The notes: generated from the letters alone by a model not told the origin. Positions 23,933-32,867 are shown, counted from the stretch's first letter. The stretch: DNA of 64,000 nucleotides from Aldehydirespirator sp965116865 (GCA_965116865.1 OZ220727.1:1178001-1242000), one strand, 5' to 3'. Made by a program: numbers and translations.

Positions 23933-25921
23933 TCAGCCCCGAGCCTCCACCTCGGCCGCCAAACGGGCCGCGAAGGACTCCAGCGGGACGTCGCGCTCGG
24001 GGCTCTTGGCGCCCCGGGCGTTGACCCCGACCGTGCCGCCGGCCATATCGTCGTCGCCCACCACCAGCACGTACGGGACCTTGGCCACCTTGGCGTTGCG
24101 GACCCGCTTCCCCAGGGGATCTTCCGCCAGACTCACCTCAGTGCGGAAGCCTCGGCGCCGCAGCACGGCGGCCACCTCGGCGGCGTAGTCGGCGTGGGCC
24201 GCCGCCACCGGCAGAACCTCGGCCTGCACTGGCGCCAGCCAGGCCGGGAAGGCGCCTGCGTAATGCTCGATCAACACCCCGAAGAAGCGCTCGACCGACC
24301 CGAACAGAGCGCGGTGGATCATCACCGGGCGAGGACGGGAACCGTCCGACGCCACATATTCCAGCCCGAAGCGCTCGGGCAGGTTGAAGTCCACCTGGAT
24401 GGTGGAGAGCTGCCACGACCGTCCGATGGCGTCGCGCACGTCGACGTCGATCTTGGGGCCGTAGAAGGCGCCGCCGCCCTCGTCGGTCTCGTAGTCGAGC
24501 CCGGCCGACTCCAGCGCAGCCCGCAGACCGGCGGTGGCGTCGTCCCACAGCGCCTCCTCGCCCACGTACTTCTCTGCGGGCCGGGTGGACAGCTTGGCTT
24601 GGAACTCGGTGAAGCCGAAAGCCTCGAGCACGCTCAGCACGAACTCCAGCAGCGAGGCCAACTCGGCTCCGACATGCTCGCGGACGCAGAAGATATGGGC
24701 GTCGTCCTGGGTGAAGCCCCGGCTGCGAAGCAGACCGTGCACCGCGCCCGACAGCTCGTAGCGGTACACCGCGCCGAGCTCGAACAACCGCATGGGCAGT
24801 TCCCGGTAGCTGCGCTGCGACGACCGGTAGACCATCACATGGAACGGACAGTTCATCGGCTTCGGGTAGTAGTCGGCGCCGTCCATCTCCATGGGCGGGT
24901 ACATGCTCTCGGCGTAGAAGTCGAGATGTCCGGAGGTCTCCCACAGCACCGACTTGGCGATGTGGGGCGAGAACACGAGCTCGTACCCGCCGTCTGCGTG
25001 GCGCCTGCGCGAGTAGTCCTCCATCAGCGTGCGCACCAGCGCTCCCTTGGGATGCCATACCGCCAGGCCGGGACCCAGCTCGGTCGGCCACGACACCAGG
25101 TCGAGCTCCGCTGCCAGGCGCCGGTGGTCGCGCCGCTCGGCCTCGGCAAGGCGGTACAGGTGGGCCTTGAGCTCCTTGCGGGCAGCCCAGGCCGTGCCGT
25201 AGATGCGCTGCAGCATCGGGTTGCTCTCACTGCCCCGCCAGTAGGCCCCGCTGACCCGCTGCAGCGCGAAATGCCCCAGCCGCCCGGTGGACGGCACATG
25301 GGGGCCGAGGCACAGGTCCACGAACCCGTCGGAGTCGCCGTTGCCGTCATCGTTGCGGTAGCAGCTGACGTTGCCGCCCTCGGACGCCTCCGAGACCAGG
25401 TCGCGGCCGGCGTCCGCGCCCATGGCCACCGCCTCGATGATGGCCCGCTTGTAGGGATGCTCAGCGAACAGCTCCAGAGCGTCCGCGGCGGCCATCTCGA
25501 CCCGCCGGAACGGCTGGTCGGCCTCGATGATCTCCCGCATGCGGGCCTCGATGCGATCCAGGTCGGCGTCGGAGAATGTGCCGCCTTCGGGAAGCTCGAA
25601 GTCGTAGTAGAAGCCGTGCTCTATGGGCGGCCCGATGGCGAAAGTGGCCCCCGGAAAGAGGTCCAGCACCGCTTGGGCCAGCACATGCGCGGTGGAGTGG
25701 CGCAGAGTGTGCAATCCCCGGTCCGACGATGCGGCGACGATCTCCACCGACGCGCCGTCGGGCAGTGGCGCAACCAGGTCCCTCTCGTGGCCATCGACCA
25801 CCGCGACCACCGCATCGGCAGCCAGTCGGGGGCCGATGGCGGCAGCCAGATCGGCCGCGCTGGACCCCTCGGGCAGCTCACGAGCGGAGCCGTCAGGCAG
25901 CGAGACCGAGACCACGGACAT
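23933..25921 (-). CDS. thrS: Threonyl-tRNA synthetase
   Basis: 662 aa. Domains in order: TGS (VVSVSLPDGSARELPEG), editing/second domain with HTLRHSTAHVLAQAV, class II catalytic core (zinc Cys in MNCPFHVMVYR; motif 2 region with SRGFTQDDAHIFC; motif 3 RPVMIHRALFGSVERF), and the anticodon-binding domain (KVPYVLVVGDDD). The start is placed at ATG 25921, where the TGS domain begins and a TAGCCT box lies 8 nt upstream, not at the longer frame from 25978. Coupled to the HIT gene. Confidence 0.97.
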   Translation of the reverse strand: MSVVSVSLPDGSARELPEGSSAADLAAAIGPRLAADAVVAVVDGHERDLVAPLPDGASVEIVAASSDRGLHTLRHSTAHVLAQAVLDLFPGATFAIGPPIEHGFYYDFELPEGGTFSDADLDRIEARMREIIEADQPFRRVEMAAADALELFAEHPYKRAIIEAVAMGADAGRDLVSEASEGGNVSCYRNDDGNGDSDGFVDLCLGPHVPSTGRLGHFALQRVSGAYWRGSESNPMLQRIYGTAWAARKELKAHLYRLAEAERRDHRRLAAELDLVSWPTELGPGLAVWHPKGALVRTLMEDYSRRRHADGGYELVFSPHIAKSVLWETSGHLDFYAESMYPPMEMDGADYYPKPMNCPFHVMVYRSSQRSYRELPMRLFELGAVYRYELSGAVHGLLRSRGFTQDDAHIFCVREHVGAELASLLEFVLSVLEAFGFTEFQAKLSTRPAEKYVGEEALWDDATAGLRAALESAGLDYETDEGGGAFYGPKIDVDVRDAIGRSWQLSTIQVDFNLPERFGLEYVASDGSRPRPVMIHRALFGSVERFFGVLIEHYAGAFPAWLAPVQAEVLPVAAAHADYAAEVAAVLRRRGFRTEVSLAEDPLGKRVRNAKVAKVPYVLVVGDDDMAGGTVGVNARGAKSPERDVPLESFAARLAAEVEARG

Positions 25922-25929
25922 CGCCTGCG

Positions 25930-25935
25930 AGGCTA
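25930..25935 (-). promoter_or_regulatory. -10 box of thrS, leaderless
   Basis: TAGCCT on the minus strand, 8 nt before ATG 25921. It supports the shorter ThrRS start. Confidence 0.45.
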
Positions 25936-26018
25936 CCGCTGCCCCTGAGGGCGCGGCTCCGCTCGAACGGCGGTCCACGGCGTCCGAGCCGCTCCAAGGG
26001 GGCCGAGCCGCCCCAAGG

Positions 26019-26261
26019 AGGTCTCGTGCGGACGACTCCCTGCAGCCGCCGACGCCGGAGCCTCACCGTGCGCATCGCCCGCAACCGGAGAGGTCTCGTG
26101 CGGACGACTCCCTGCAGCCGCCGACGCCGAGATCTGGCAGCGGCGGCGCTGGTGCCCCAAGGAGGTCCCGTGCGGACGACTCCCTGCAGCCGCCGACGCC
26201 GAGAGCTGGCAGCGGCGGCGCTGGTGCCCCAAGGAGGTCTCGTGCGGACGACTCCCTGCAG
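26019..26261. repeat. Direct repeat array, period 72 bp, with non-identical spacers
   Basis: aggtctcgtgcggacgactc begins copies at 26019, 26091, 26163 and 26235 (exactly 72 bp apart). A is about 39 bp (27 bp in the last copy). Of the three 33-bp segments between them, the second and third differ by one base, but the first is unrelated to them. It lies between divergent thrS and fabI. Confidence 0.92.
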
Positions 26262-26365
26262 TGCTGTCCGGGGCTGATCCGTGGCCGGCGTGCTCCCTGA
26301 TCGTCGCGACGCCCGAGAAGACCCCCGCGCCCCGGGCCGCGTCGTGGAACGGCACGTTCTCAAGG

Positions 26366-26371
26366 TACCGT
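26366..26371 (+). promoter_or_regulatory. -10 box of fabI, leaderless
   Basis: TACCGT ends 8 nt before GTG 26380. It favours this start over the longer frame from 26281. Confidence 0.4.
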
Positions 26372-26379
26372 TGGCGGCT

Positions 26380-27147
26380 GTGGGCATCCTCGACGGCAAG
26401 CGCATCGTCGTCACCGGAGTCCTGACCGATGCCTCGCTCGCCTACGGCGCGGCCGCGCTGGCACTGGCCGAGGGCGCCGAGATCGTTTTGACCGGAGCCG
26501 GCCGGGCCATGCGCCTCACCCAGCGCACCGCCCGCAAGCTCGGCGACGGCATCGACGTGGTGGAGTTCGACGCTACCGAGCCGTCCCACGCCGACGCCCT
26601 GCGCGAGCACCTCGCCGGCAGCTGGGGGCAGGTGGACGGCGCGCTCCACGCCATCGGGTTCGCTCCCGAGGTGTGCCTGGGCGGCACGTTCATGGAAGCC
26701 AGCTGGGAAGACGTCAAGGTGGCGCTGGAGATCTCCACCTACTCGCTGAAGATGCTCGCCGACGCGGTCGCTCCTCTGATGCCGGCCGGCGGCTCGATCC
26801 TGGGCCTGGACTTCGACGCCACCCGTGCCTGGCCGGGCTACGACTGGATGGGCGTGGCCAAGGCCGGCCTCGAGTCCACCTGCCGGTACCTGGCCCGCTA
26901 CCTCGGACCGAAGGGGATCCGGGTGAACCTGGTCTCCGCCGGTCCGATGAGGACCATGGCCGCACGCTCCATCCCCGGCTTCTCCGACTTCGAGGACGCC
27001 TGGGCGATGCGGGCGCCGCTCGGTTGGAGCGTCACCGACCCGACCGGCGTGTCGCGCACGATCGTGGCCATGCTGAGCGACTGGCTGCCGGCCACCACCG
27101 GATCGGTCGTGCATGCGGACGGCGGCTACCACGCCGTCGGCGCCTGA
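26380..27147 (+). CDS. fabI: Enoyl-[acyl-carrier-protein] reductase (NADH), InhA/FabI type
   Basis: 255 aa from GTG 26380 (GILDGKRIVVTG). The SDR fold shows an NADH-binding start GKRIVVTGVLTDASLAYGAA, AIGFAP after strand 4, and the catalytic Y(x6)K as YDWMGVAK. It carries out the last reduction of fatty-acid elongation. Length and motifs are typical for InhA/FabI. Transcribed alone and divergent from thrS. Confidence 0.95.
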   Translation: MGILDGKRIVVTGVLTDASLAYGAAALALAEGAEIVLTGAGRAMRLTQRTARKLGDGIDVVEFDATEPSHADALREHLAGSWGQVDGALHAIGFAPEVCLGGTFMEASWEDVKVALEISTYSLKMLADAVAPLMPAGGSILGLDFDATRAWPGYDWMGVAKAGLESTCRYLARYLGPKGIRVNLVSAGPMRTMAARSIPGFSDFEDAWAMRAPLGWSVTDPTGVSRTIVAMLSDWLPATTGSVVHADGGYHAVGA

Positions 27148-27151
27148 GCAT

Positions 27152-27347
27152 CCCGAGCACCGGATCCGCCGAGCGTCGGACAATCTCGGCTTGCCGCCTC
27201 CGGCTCGCCCCATGGTGCGAACTCGGCAACGGAGCGGGCTCCAGAGCGTCCCGAGCACCGGATCCGCCGCGCGTCGGACAATCTCGGCTTGCCGCCTCCG
27301 GCTCGCCCCATGGTGCGAACTCGGCAACGGAGCGGGCTCCAGGCCGC
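27152..27347. repeat. 98-bp tandem duplication downstream of fabI
   Basis: The sequence from cccgagcaccggatccgcc at 27152 recurs at 27250 with few changes. This is longer than the other units in the window. It fills the gap between fabI and the convergent CNNM gene; no gene is seen there. Confidence 0.85.
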
Positions 27348-27392
27348 ACCGTGTCGCCGGGCCGGAGACCGGCTGAGAAACCGTTGCAACCC

Positions 27393-28451
27393 TCACGGGC
27401 CGCTGTCGTCGGTCTCGTCGAAGATGTCGCCCACCAGGCCCTCGAGGATGTCCTCCAGGGTGACCACGCCCAGCATGCGCCCGGTGTCGCTTCGCACCAG
27501 AGCCATGTGAACTCGCGACCGCCGCATGTCGAGCAGGAGGTCGCGACCGGCCATATCAGGGCCCACCACCCGCATGCGGCGCACCAACTCCAACGGCAGC
27601 GGATCGTCGCAGGCCTCCTCCGGCATGCGGATCAGGTCCTTGGCGTGGACGAACCCCAGCACGTCGTCGGGTTCCGACCCCCACATCGGGATCCGGGTGT
27701 GTCCGGTGGCGGCCACCACATCCTCGAGTCGGGCCGCGGACGCCCCCCGGGGCACGGACACCAGCCGGTCGGCGGGCACCATCACCGATCCGACCGACTG
27801 GGCACGGAACTCCAGCGCGCCCGACAGCAACTCGTGCTCGGTGGGCTCGATCACGCCCTCCTCGCGGGCGCCCGCGAGCAGCGTCCGGAACTCGTTGATG
27901 GTGAGCGCGGTGTTGATCTCGTCCACCGGATTGATGCCCATCAGGCGCACGATGCGGTTCCCCACGAAGTTGAGGGACGCGATGACCGGTCTGAACACTG
28001 CACCGTAGATGCGCATGGCCGGCGCCAGCAGCCGTGCCGACGCCTCCGGCTCGGCAATGGCCATGTTCTTGGGGACCATCTCGCCCACCACCACATGCAG
28101 CGTCGTCACCACGAACAGCGCCACCGCGAAGGAGATCGTGTGCAGGACGCCGGACGGAACCTCCACGACCCTCTCGATGACCGGCTCGATGAGGTGGGCG
28201 ATGGCCGGCTCGGCCACATAGCCCAGCACCAGCGAGGCCATGGTGATGCCGAACTGGGCTCCAGCGAGCTGGGTCTGCAGGTCGCGCACCGCTGCCAGGG
28301 CGATGCCGCTGCGCCTGTCGCCGTCGGACGCGGCCGCCTCCAAGCGAACAGCACGGGCCGCGACCAGCGCGAACTCGGCCGCCACGAAAAAGGCGTTGGC
28401 CCCGAGCATCACCACCGCCACAACCAAGGCTACGACCGTCGCCGTGCTCAC
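27393..28451 (-). CDS. CNNM/CBS-domain membrane transporter, short form
   Basis: 352 aa from GTG 28451 (VSTATVVALVVAV). The N-terminal DUF21 membrane domain (about 1-190) has three to four helices and the pattern NAFFVAAEFALV; two CBS domains follow (SVMVPADRLVSVP and MLGVVTLEDILEGLVGDIFDE). The CorC/HlyC C-terminal domain is missing, unlike in its upstream partner. The family moves Mg2+/Co2+ or related ions. The GTG lies in the first A copy of a repeat array, so the original GTGA overlap with the upstream gene's stop has been regenerated about 210 bp away. Confidence 0.88.
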   Translation of the reverse strand: MSTATVVALVVAVVMLGANAFFVAAEFALVAARAVRLEAAASDGDRRSGIALAAVRDLQTQLAGAQFGITMASLVLGYVAEPAIAHLIEPVIERVVEVPSGVLHTISFAVALFVVTTLHVVVGEMVPKNMAIAEPEASARLLAPAMRIYGAVFRPVIASLNFVGNRIVRLMGINPVDEINTALTINEFRTLLAGAREEGVIEPTEHELLSGALEFRAQSVGSVMVPADRLVSVPRGASAARLEDVVAATGHTRIPMWGSEPDDVLGFVHAKDLIRMPEEACDDPLPLELVRRMRVVGPDMAGRDLLLDMRRSRVHMALVRSDTGRMLGVVTLEDILEGLVGDIFDETDDSGP

Positions 28452-28677
28452 CGCGACACCCCCGAACCGACCAAGCACCGACCCCGCCGAAAAAAACAGC
28501 CCACAACCGTCGCCGCGCTCACCGCGACACCCCCGAACCGACCAAGCACCGACCCCGCCGAAAAAACAGCCCACGACCGTCGCCGTGCTCACCGCGACAC
28601 CCCCGAACCGACCAAGCACCGACCCCGCCGAAAAAACAGCCCGCAACCGTCGCCGTGCTCACCGCGACACCCCCGGT
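28435..28677. repeat. Direct repeat array at a start/stop overlap, period 70-71 bp
   Basis: Four copies of a roughly 32-bp A (starting 28435, 28506, 28576, 28646) each contain gctcaccgcg, the complement of the GTGA that ends one CNNM gene and starts the next. Three near-identical roughly 38-bp segments with a six- or seven-A run lie between. The upstream gene uses the stop in copy 4 and the downstream gene the start in copy 1. Confidence 0.92.
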
Positions 28678-30032
28678 GCTGCCGGGCCGCACCCGTCCCT
28701 TCGCCCCAGCGCGGGCGCGGCTACGGATACGACAGGCGCCGCCACCCGGACAGCGGCGATCCTCAAACGGTCGACAGCCACCACCTCGAGGCGCCAGCCG
28801 TCCACGGTGACGACCTCGCCGGGCACCGGTATGTGGCCCAGCCTGTCCAGCACCAGCCCGGCCAGCGTCTCGTAGCCGCCTTCGGGCATGGCGAAGCCGG
28901 TAGCGTCGAACACCTCGTCGGTGTGCAGCGACGCGGACAGCACCGTCGAGCCCCGGGACTCGGACCGGGTGCGCTCAGGGGTGGACGAGTCGTGCTCGTC
29001 GTCGATCTCACCGACGATCTCCTCAAGCACGTCCTCGAGGGTGATGATCCCCGCCGTGCCGCCGTGCTCGTCGACCACCACGGCCAGCAGACCCGCGCCG
29101 GCGCGCAGGTCGTGCAGGATGTCGTTGAGATCGCGGGACTCGGGCACGGCAAGCACCGGCTGCATCAACTGCGACACCGGCGTGGAATGCCGTTGCGGCC
29201 CGGGCACGGCGAACAGCGATTTCACATGGACCACGCCGGCCACGTTGTCGAGATGGCCCGCCGTGACCGGAAACCGGGAATGGCCGGTGCCGACGGCCAG
29301 TTCGGCGAGGTAAGCCACCGAGGCGTCGGCCTCGATGGCGACCACCTCCACCCTGGGCACCATGGCGTCGTCGGCCTGCTTGTCGGCCAGGCGGATCGAC
29401 CGGGTGAGCAGCCACACCTCGTCCTCGTCGAGCATCCCCCCCTGCCCCGATGAAACGAAGAGGTGTTCGAGTTCGTCGCGATCAGGCACCGTGTCTATCT
29501 CCTCGCGCGGCTCCATGCCGAGTCGGCGCACCATCCAGTTGGCCGCGCCGTTGAGGAAAGCCACCACAGGCCGGGCCAGCACGCCGTACACGGTGGTCGG
29601 AACGGCCACCGCCACCGCTGTCCCGAAGGGCTTCGTGGTGGCCACCGCCTTGGGGACGAGCTCGCCCATCATCATCTGCACGATCGTGGCCAGCATCAGC
29701 GCGACCGCGACGGACACGCCCGAGGGCGTGTTGCCCCCGAACAGCGCCTCGACTCCGGGCGCAATCATCGGCGCCAGGGCCGGTTCGACCATGAAGCCGA
29801 GAAGCAACGACGAGACCGTGATGCCGATCTGCGCGCCCGACAGGTGAAACGACAGCCGGGCCACCAAGCGCTGGACCATCCGGGCCCGGCGGTCTCCGGC
29901 CCCTGCCCGTTCGTCCACTCGGGTGCGGTCCACCGCCACCAGCGCGAACTCCATGGCGACGAAGAAGGCGTTGGCTGCCATCAGCGCGAGAGCGGCCAAG
30001 AGCCACAGCGCGGTCTCTATCGGTCCTCCCAA
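28659..30032 (-). CDS. CNNM/HlyC-type hemolysin-family ion transporter
   Basis: 457 aa. A DUF21 membrane domain (ANAFFVAMEFALVAVDRTRV; later SLLLGFMVEPALAP), two CBS domains (AMVPRVEVVAIE; LLAVVVDEHGGTAGIITLEDVLEEIVGEI) and a CorC_HlyC domain near the C-terminus (MPEGGYETLAGLVLDRLGHIP). The start is TTG 30032 with a G-rich region right at the start, so it is less certain. It heads a two-gene set with the shorter paralogue downstream, an arrangement seen in many actinomycetes. Confidence 0.88.
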   Translation of the reverse strand: MGGPIETALWLLAALALMAANAFFVAMEFALVAVDRTRVDERAGAGDRRARMVQRLVARLSFHLSGAQIGITVSSLLLGFMVEPALAPMIAPGVEALFGGNTPSGVSVAVALMLATIVQMMMGELVPKAVATTKPFGTAVAVAVPTTVYGVLARPVVAFLNGAANWMVRRLGMEPREEIDTVPDRDELEHLFVSSGQGGMLDEDEVWLLTRSIRLADKQADDAMVPRVEVVAIEADASVAYLAELAVGTGHSRFPVTAGHLDNVAGVVHVKSLFAVPGPQRHSTPVSQLMQPVLAVPESRDLNDILHDLRAGAGLLAVVVDEHGGTAGIITLEDVLEEIVGEIDDEHDSSTPERTRSESRGSTVLSASLHTDEVFDATGFAMPEGGYETLAGLVLDRLGHIPVPGEVVTVDGWRLEVVAVDRLRIAAVRVAAPVVSVAAPALGRRDGCGPAAPGVSR

Positions 30033-30134
30033 GAATCTCCGGGCCCTTCGGGACCCGAATCTATCCGGCCGGCCCTCTCATGCCCGCTCCTGTTCGATGC
30101 GACCTGAGGGCCGTGTCGAGCTGGGACGGTTCCT

Positions 30135-30573
30135 GTGGCCCCACCGATACGGCTCGTGGTGGCATTCCTGCTGGTGGGCGGCGAGACCGTCGAGCTGCAG
30201 CTCGGACCGCTGTTCACCCAGATCGGGGTTGACGACGGCATCACGGCCCGCGACACGCGCCGCCGCCGCGGTGACCATCGCCCATCGCCTCACCACCGCC
30301 CGGCGGGCGGATCGCATCGCGGTGGTCGATGCTGGTCGTATCGTCGAGATCGGGACCCACCGCGAGCTGGTGGATCTGGGCGGGCGCTATGCGACGATGT
30401 GCGAGATGTGGGAGAGCCACGACGAAAAGATCCCCGTCCGCGCAGAGCCTCGACCGCGACGGTGCGACCCGGTGACCGCGCCGGACGCACAGGGGCCGCC
30501 CGGGGCTGCCGTGCCGGTGCCCGGAGGCCGAGCGGATGCACGACAATCTCACGAGAGCCCCGAGAGACCGTGA
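30135..30573 (+). pseudogene. ABC exporter gene with a large internal deletion
   Basis: Near 30135 one frame gives LVVAFLLVGGETVELQLGPL...VDDGI, resembling the first membrane helix of MsbA-type exporters. From about 30262 another frame gives TIAHRLTTARRADRIAVVDA...GRYATMCEMWESH, the H-loop and C-terminus of the same family. The roughly 450 residues expected between (other helices, Walker A and B) are absent. The second frame ends at TGA 30571-30573, overlapping the next gene's GTG. Confidence 0.75.
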
Positions 30574-31493
30574 GCGAGGCCGAGGCCCGAGCGGCCCTTG
30601 GGCGCAGCAAGCAGGAGCGAGACGCGCAACGCTGCACAGCCAAGCGGCTCCACCTGCCCGTTCTGGCTCTGCGGGGTGTTCAGCGCACGATCGACGGAGC
30701 CTGCCTGCTGCGGGACGTCGACTGGGAGGTGCGACCAGGCCAGAGGTGGGTGGTGCTCGGTCCGAACGGCTCGGGCAAGACCACGCTCATGCGTATCGCC
30801 ACGATGTGGGACCACCCCTCCGCAGGCGCCGTCGAGCTGCTCGGCGAGCGGCTGGGGAGCACCGATGTGCGAAAGCTGCGAGCCAGGGTCGGGTTCACGA
30901 GCGCGGCGCTGGCCGCCATGCTGCAGCCGTCGTTGACCGTGGCCGAGGTGGTGATGACGGCCAGGCACGCTGCGCTGGCCCCGTGGTGGCATGCCTACGA
31001 AGCCGACGATGCCGGCCGGGCTCGGGCCGCCCTGGCTCGAGTCGGTTGCGAGGACCGGGCCGACCGGCGCTTCGGGACGCTTTCCTCGGGTGAGCAGCAG
31101 CGGGTGCTGCTGGCTCGAGTGCTGTCACTGGAGCCAGCAGTGATCGTTCTCGACGAGCCCAACGCCGGGCTCGACCTGGCGGGACGCGAGCAGTTGATGG
31201 TCACGTTGAGCGGCCTGGCTCACGATCCGCTGACCCCGCCGTTGGTGCTGGTGACCCACCACACCGAGGAGATACCGGACGGTTTCACCCACGCGCTGCT
31301 GCTCCGCGACGGAGCAGTGCTGGCGGCGGGACCGATCGACGAGACGCTGACGAGCACCGGCCTCTCGGAGTGCTTCGGGCTCGACCTGATGCTGGAACGC
31401 CGACGCGGCCGCTGGACCGTCCGAGCGACCGGCCCCGAGACGCAAAGGCCAGGACGCCCGGCCGCCGACTCGCGGACCCCAGACTCGGCTTGA
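30570..31493 (+). CDS. ABC transporter ATP-binding protein (single domain)
   Basis: 307 aa from GTG 30570. Walker A LGPNGSGKTTL, signature LSSGEQQRVLLARVL, Walker B VIVLDEPNAGLDL and H-loop LVTHHTEEI are all intact. The first roughly 25 residues may be dispensable and a later start is possible. The type (long linker after Walker A, THHTEE) resembles ModF/YlmA-like ATPases that often lack a linked permease, and none is seen nearby. Confidence 0.88.
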   Translation: MSEAEARAALGRSKQERDAQRCTAKRLHLPVLALRGVQRTIDGACLLRDVDWEVRPGQRWVVLGPNGSGKTTLMRIATMWDHPSAGAVELLGERLGSTDVRKLRARVGFTSAALAAMLQPSLTVAEVVMTARHAALAPWWHAYEADDAGRARAALARVGCEDRADRRFGTLSSGEQQRVLLARVLSLEPAVIVLDEPNAGLDLAGREQLMVTLSGLAHDPLTPPLVLVTHHTEEIPDGFTHALLLRDGAVLAAGPIDETLTSTGLSECFGLDLMLERRRGRWTVRATGPETQRPGRPAADSRTPDSA

Positions 31494-31532
31494 CACATAC
31501 TGTGATTGCATCTCGCTATTCTCAGTGCTAAG

Positions 31533-31907
31533 GTGGAGGATGTGCAGACGCTCTCATTCGCAGACCTGGCGCCCGTGCTCGCCGCCGTCCTCGGACCGAT
31601 ACTGCTGTTAGCGGTCACGATCATGCGCTACCAGCACGTCGACAGCACCAAGACCCGCGACCTCATCGACCGCAACCGCGAAGCCAGCGAACAAGCCCAC
31701 AAAGAAACCCGCGACCTCATCGACCGCAACCGCGAAGCCAGCGAACAAGCCCACAAAGAAACCCGCGACCTCATCGACAAGAACTATCGGGAGATGGTCA
31801 GCGGCCTCGGACGCGCCGATGCGCGACTGAGCCGCATAGAGGGCACCCTGGGTATTCTGTCGGCGACTGCTCACAACGTGGACGACAGCGGCACCGAGGC
31901 AGCCTGA
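31533..31907 (+). CDS. Small membrane-anchored coiled-coil protein
   Basis: About 124 aa from GTG 31533 (or 121 from GTG 31542). One hydrophobic helix (VLAAVLGPILLLAVTIM) near the N-terminus is followed by a charged helical tail. The tail carries an 18-residue unit RDLIDRNREASEQAHKET twice plus a third partial copy, encoded by perfect 54-bp repeats. It looks like a bitopic protein whose coiled coil has been extended. A TTGACA lies at 31490 and a TATTCT at 31517, but the 21-bp gap is long. Similar short proteins with repeated heptads occur widely without known role. Confidence 0.6.
   Translation: MEDVQTLSFADLAPVLAAVLGPILLLAVTIMRYQHVDSTKTRDLIDRNREASEQAHKETRDLIDRNREASEQAHKETRDLIDKNYREMVSGLGRADARLSRIEGTLGILSATAHNVDDSGTEAA
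31653..31778 (+). repeat. 54-bp in-frame tandem repeat
   Basis: Two perfect 54-bp copies (31653-31706, 31707-31760) and the start of a third (31761-31778) inside the coiled-coil gene. No unrelated spacer is present, so this differs from the A-X-A units. Confidence 0.95.
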
Positions 31908-31956
31908 GCCACCCACTCGAGAACCCGACGCGGGCGCGCCGACGGTCGTTCCGGAG

Positions 31957-32110
31957 GACCGCGACCTGACGGCACCGCACCCCCGGGCTCCGGAACCTCA
32001 CCGGCATGTTCCTCGCAGACCGTGACCTGACGGCACCGCACCCCCGGGCTCCGGACAAGCCCGCAGCCTCATGAGGCAAGTCGTTCTGGAGGACCGCGAC
32101 CTGACAGCGC
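31957..32110. repeat. Three direct repeats with different spacers (periods 61 and 74 bp)
   Basis: gaccgcgacctgacggcacc... (38 bp) at 31957-31994 recurs at 32018-32055 and, partly and diverged, at about 32092-32110. The segments between (23 and 36 bp) are unrelated to each other. This fills the 255-bp gap between the coiled-coil gene and the thiamine pyrophosphokinase gene. Confidence 0.85.
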
Positions 32111-32162
32111 CGCGCCGGTGCCGACGTGACCGTGCCGGTGCGGGCTCTGCAGGCCCGCCGTG

Positions 32163-32825
32163 CTAGACCGCGGCCAGGCCGGGACCGCCGACCGCGCCGC
32201 AGGGGCGGATGGCCAGCAGCACGCCCTCGGCCACCTCCACCGTCGGCGGCGCGGCAACGATCACGTTGGAGGTGCCCCGTCCGGAAGTCGGGCTGAGCGC
32301 CTCCTCGACCAGCGGGAACAGCAGACCAGAGGTGGACGCGACCAGCGCGGGCCCGCCGACAGCCAGCAGCGACACGACCTCCCCCACCTCGCCGCGGAGA
32401 CGACGCAGTCCCCGCACCACAGTCACATGGGCCTCCCCCACCGTGGCCGACACCTCCAGCGAGGACCAGCGAGGCGAGGCCAGAACCGCCAGGCTGGCCA
32501 TCGCCTGGTCGAGCCGCCCTCCGGTGGGGAGCAGCACATGCACCGCCGAGACCTGCCGCAGCGCCAGCGCCATGGCCAGCTCGAGGTCGGTGGCGTCCTT
32601 GTCGACAGGATGCGCGTCGACGGTGCTGCCGCAGCGCTCGGCCCAATCCAGCGCGGCCTCGCCGGCGGAGTCCAGGTCGCCCACCACGGCATCGACGCGC
32701 AACCGCCAGCGGCGGGCCGCGTCAAGCCCGCCGTCAGCTGCGATCACGAGGTCGGGAGATCCCGTCGCGGGCGCCTCGCCGTGCTGGTCGCCCGCCACCA
32801 GCAACGCCCACGATCGACGTCTCAC
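32163..32825 (-). CDS. Thiamine pyrophosphokinase
   Basis: 220 aa. The family's three signatures are present: VVGDLDSAG, KDATDLELAM and LLPTGGRLDQAMASL, which bind thiamine and ATP for transfer of pyrophosphate to make thiamine diphosphate. The GTG start 32825 lies in a short 15-bp tandem duplication (gacgtctcacgatc, 32811-32840), so two equal starts exist one repeat apart. It is followed upstream by the M23 peptidase gene on the same strand. Confidence 0.88.
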   Translation of the reverse strand: MRRRSWALLVAGDQHGEAPATGSPDLVIAADGGLDAARRWRLRVDAVVGDLDSAGEAALDWAERCGSTVDAHPVDKDATDLELAMALALRQVSAVHVLLPTGGRLDQAMASLAVLASPRWSSLEVSATVGEAHVTVVRGLRRLRGEVGEVVSLLAVGGPALVASTSGLLFPLVEEALSPTSGRGTSNVIVAAPPTVEVAEGVLLAIRPCGAVGGPGLAAV

Positions 32826-32867
32826 GATCGACGTCTCACGATCCTGCCGGCGCTGTGCAGTCGAACC

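Noticed and set aside
22876..24024. Repeat-encoded frames (VAFIGKAVRTRVGG and the like) across the 73-bp array
   Set aside because: They exist only because the array has no stops in some frames; no domain or start signal supports them.
31798..32646. 282-aa minus-strand frame ahead of the thiamine pyrophosphokinase gene
   Set aside because: It overlaps the kinase in another frame and crosses a repeat unit; composition is Arg/Gly-rich as expected for an antisense frame of high-GC DNA.
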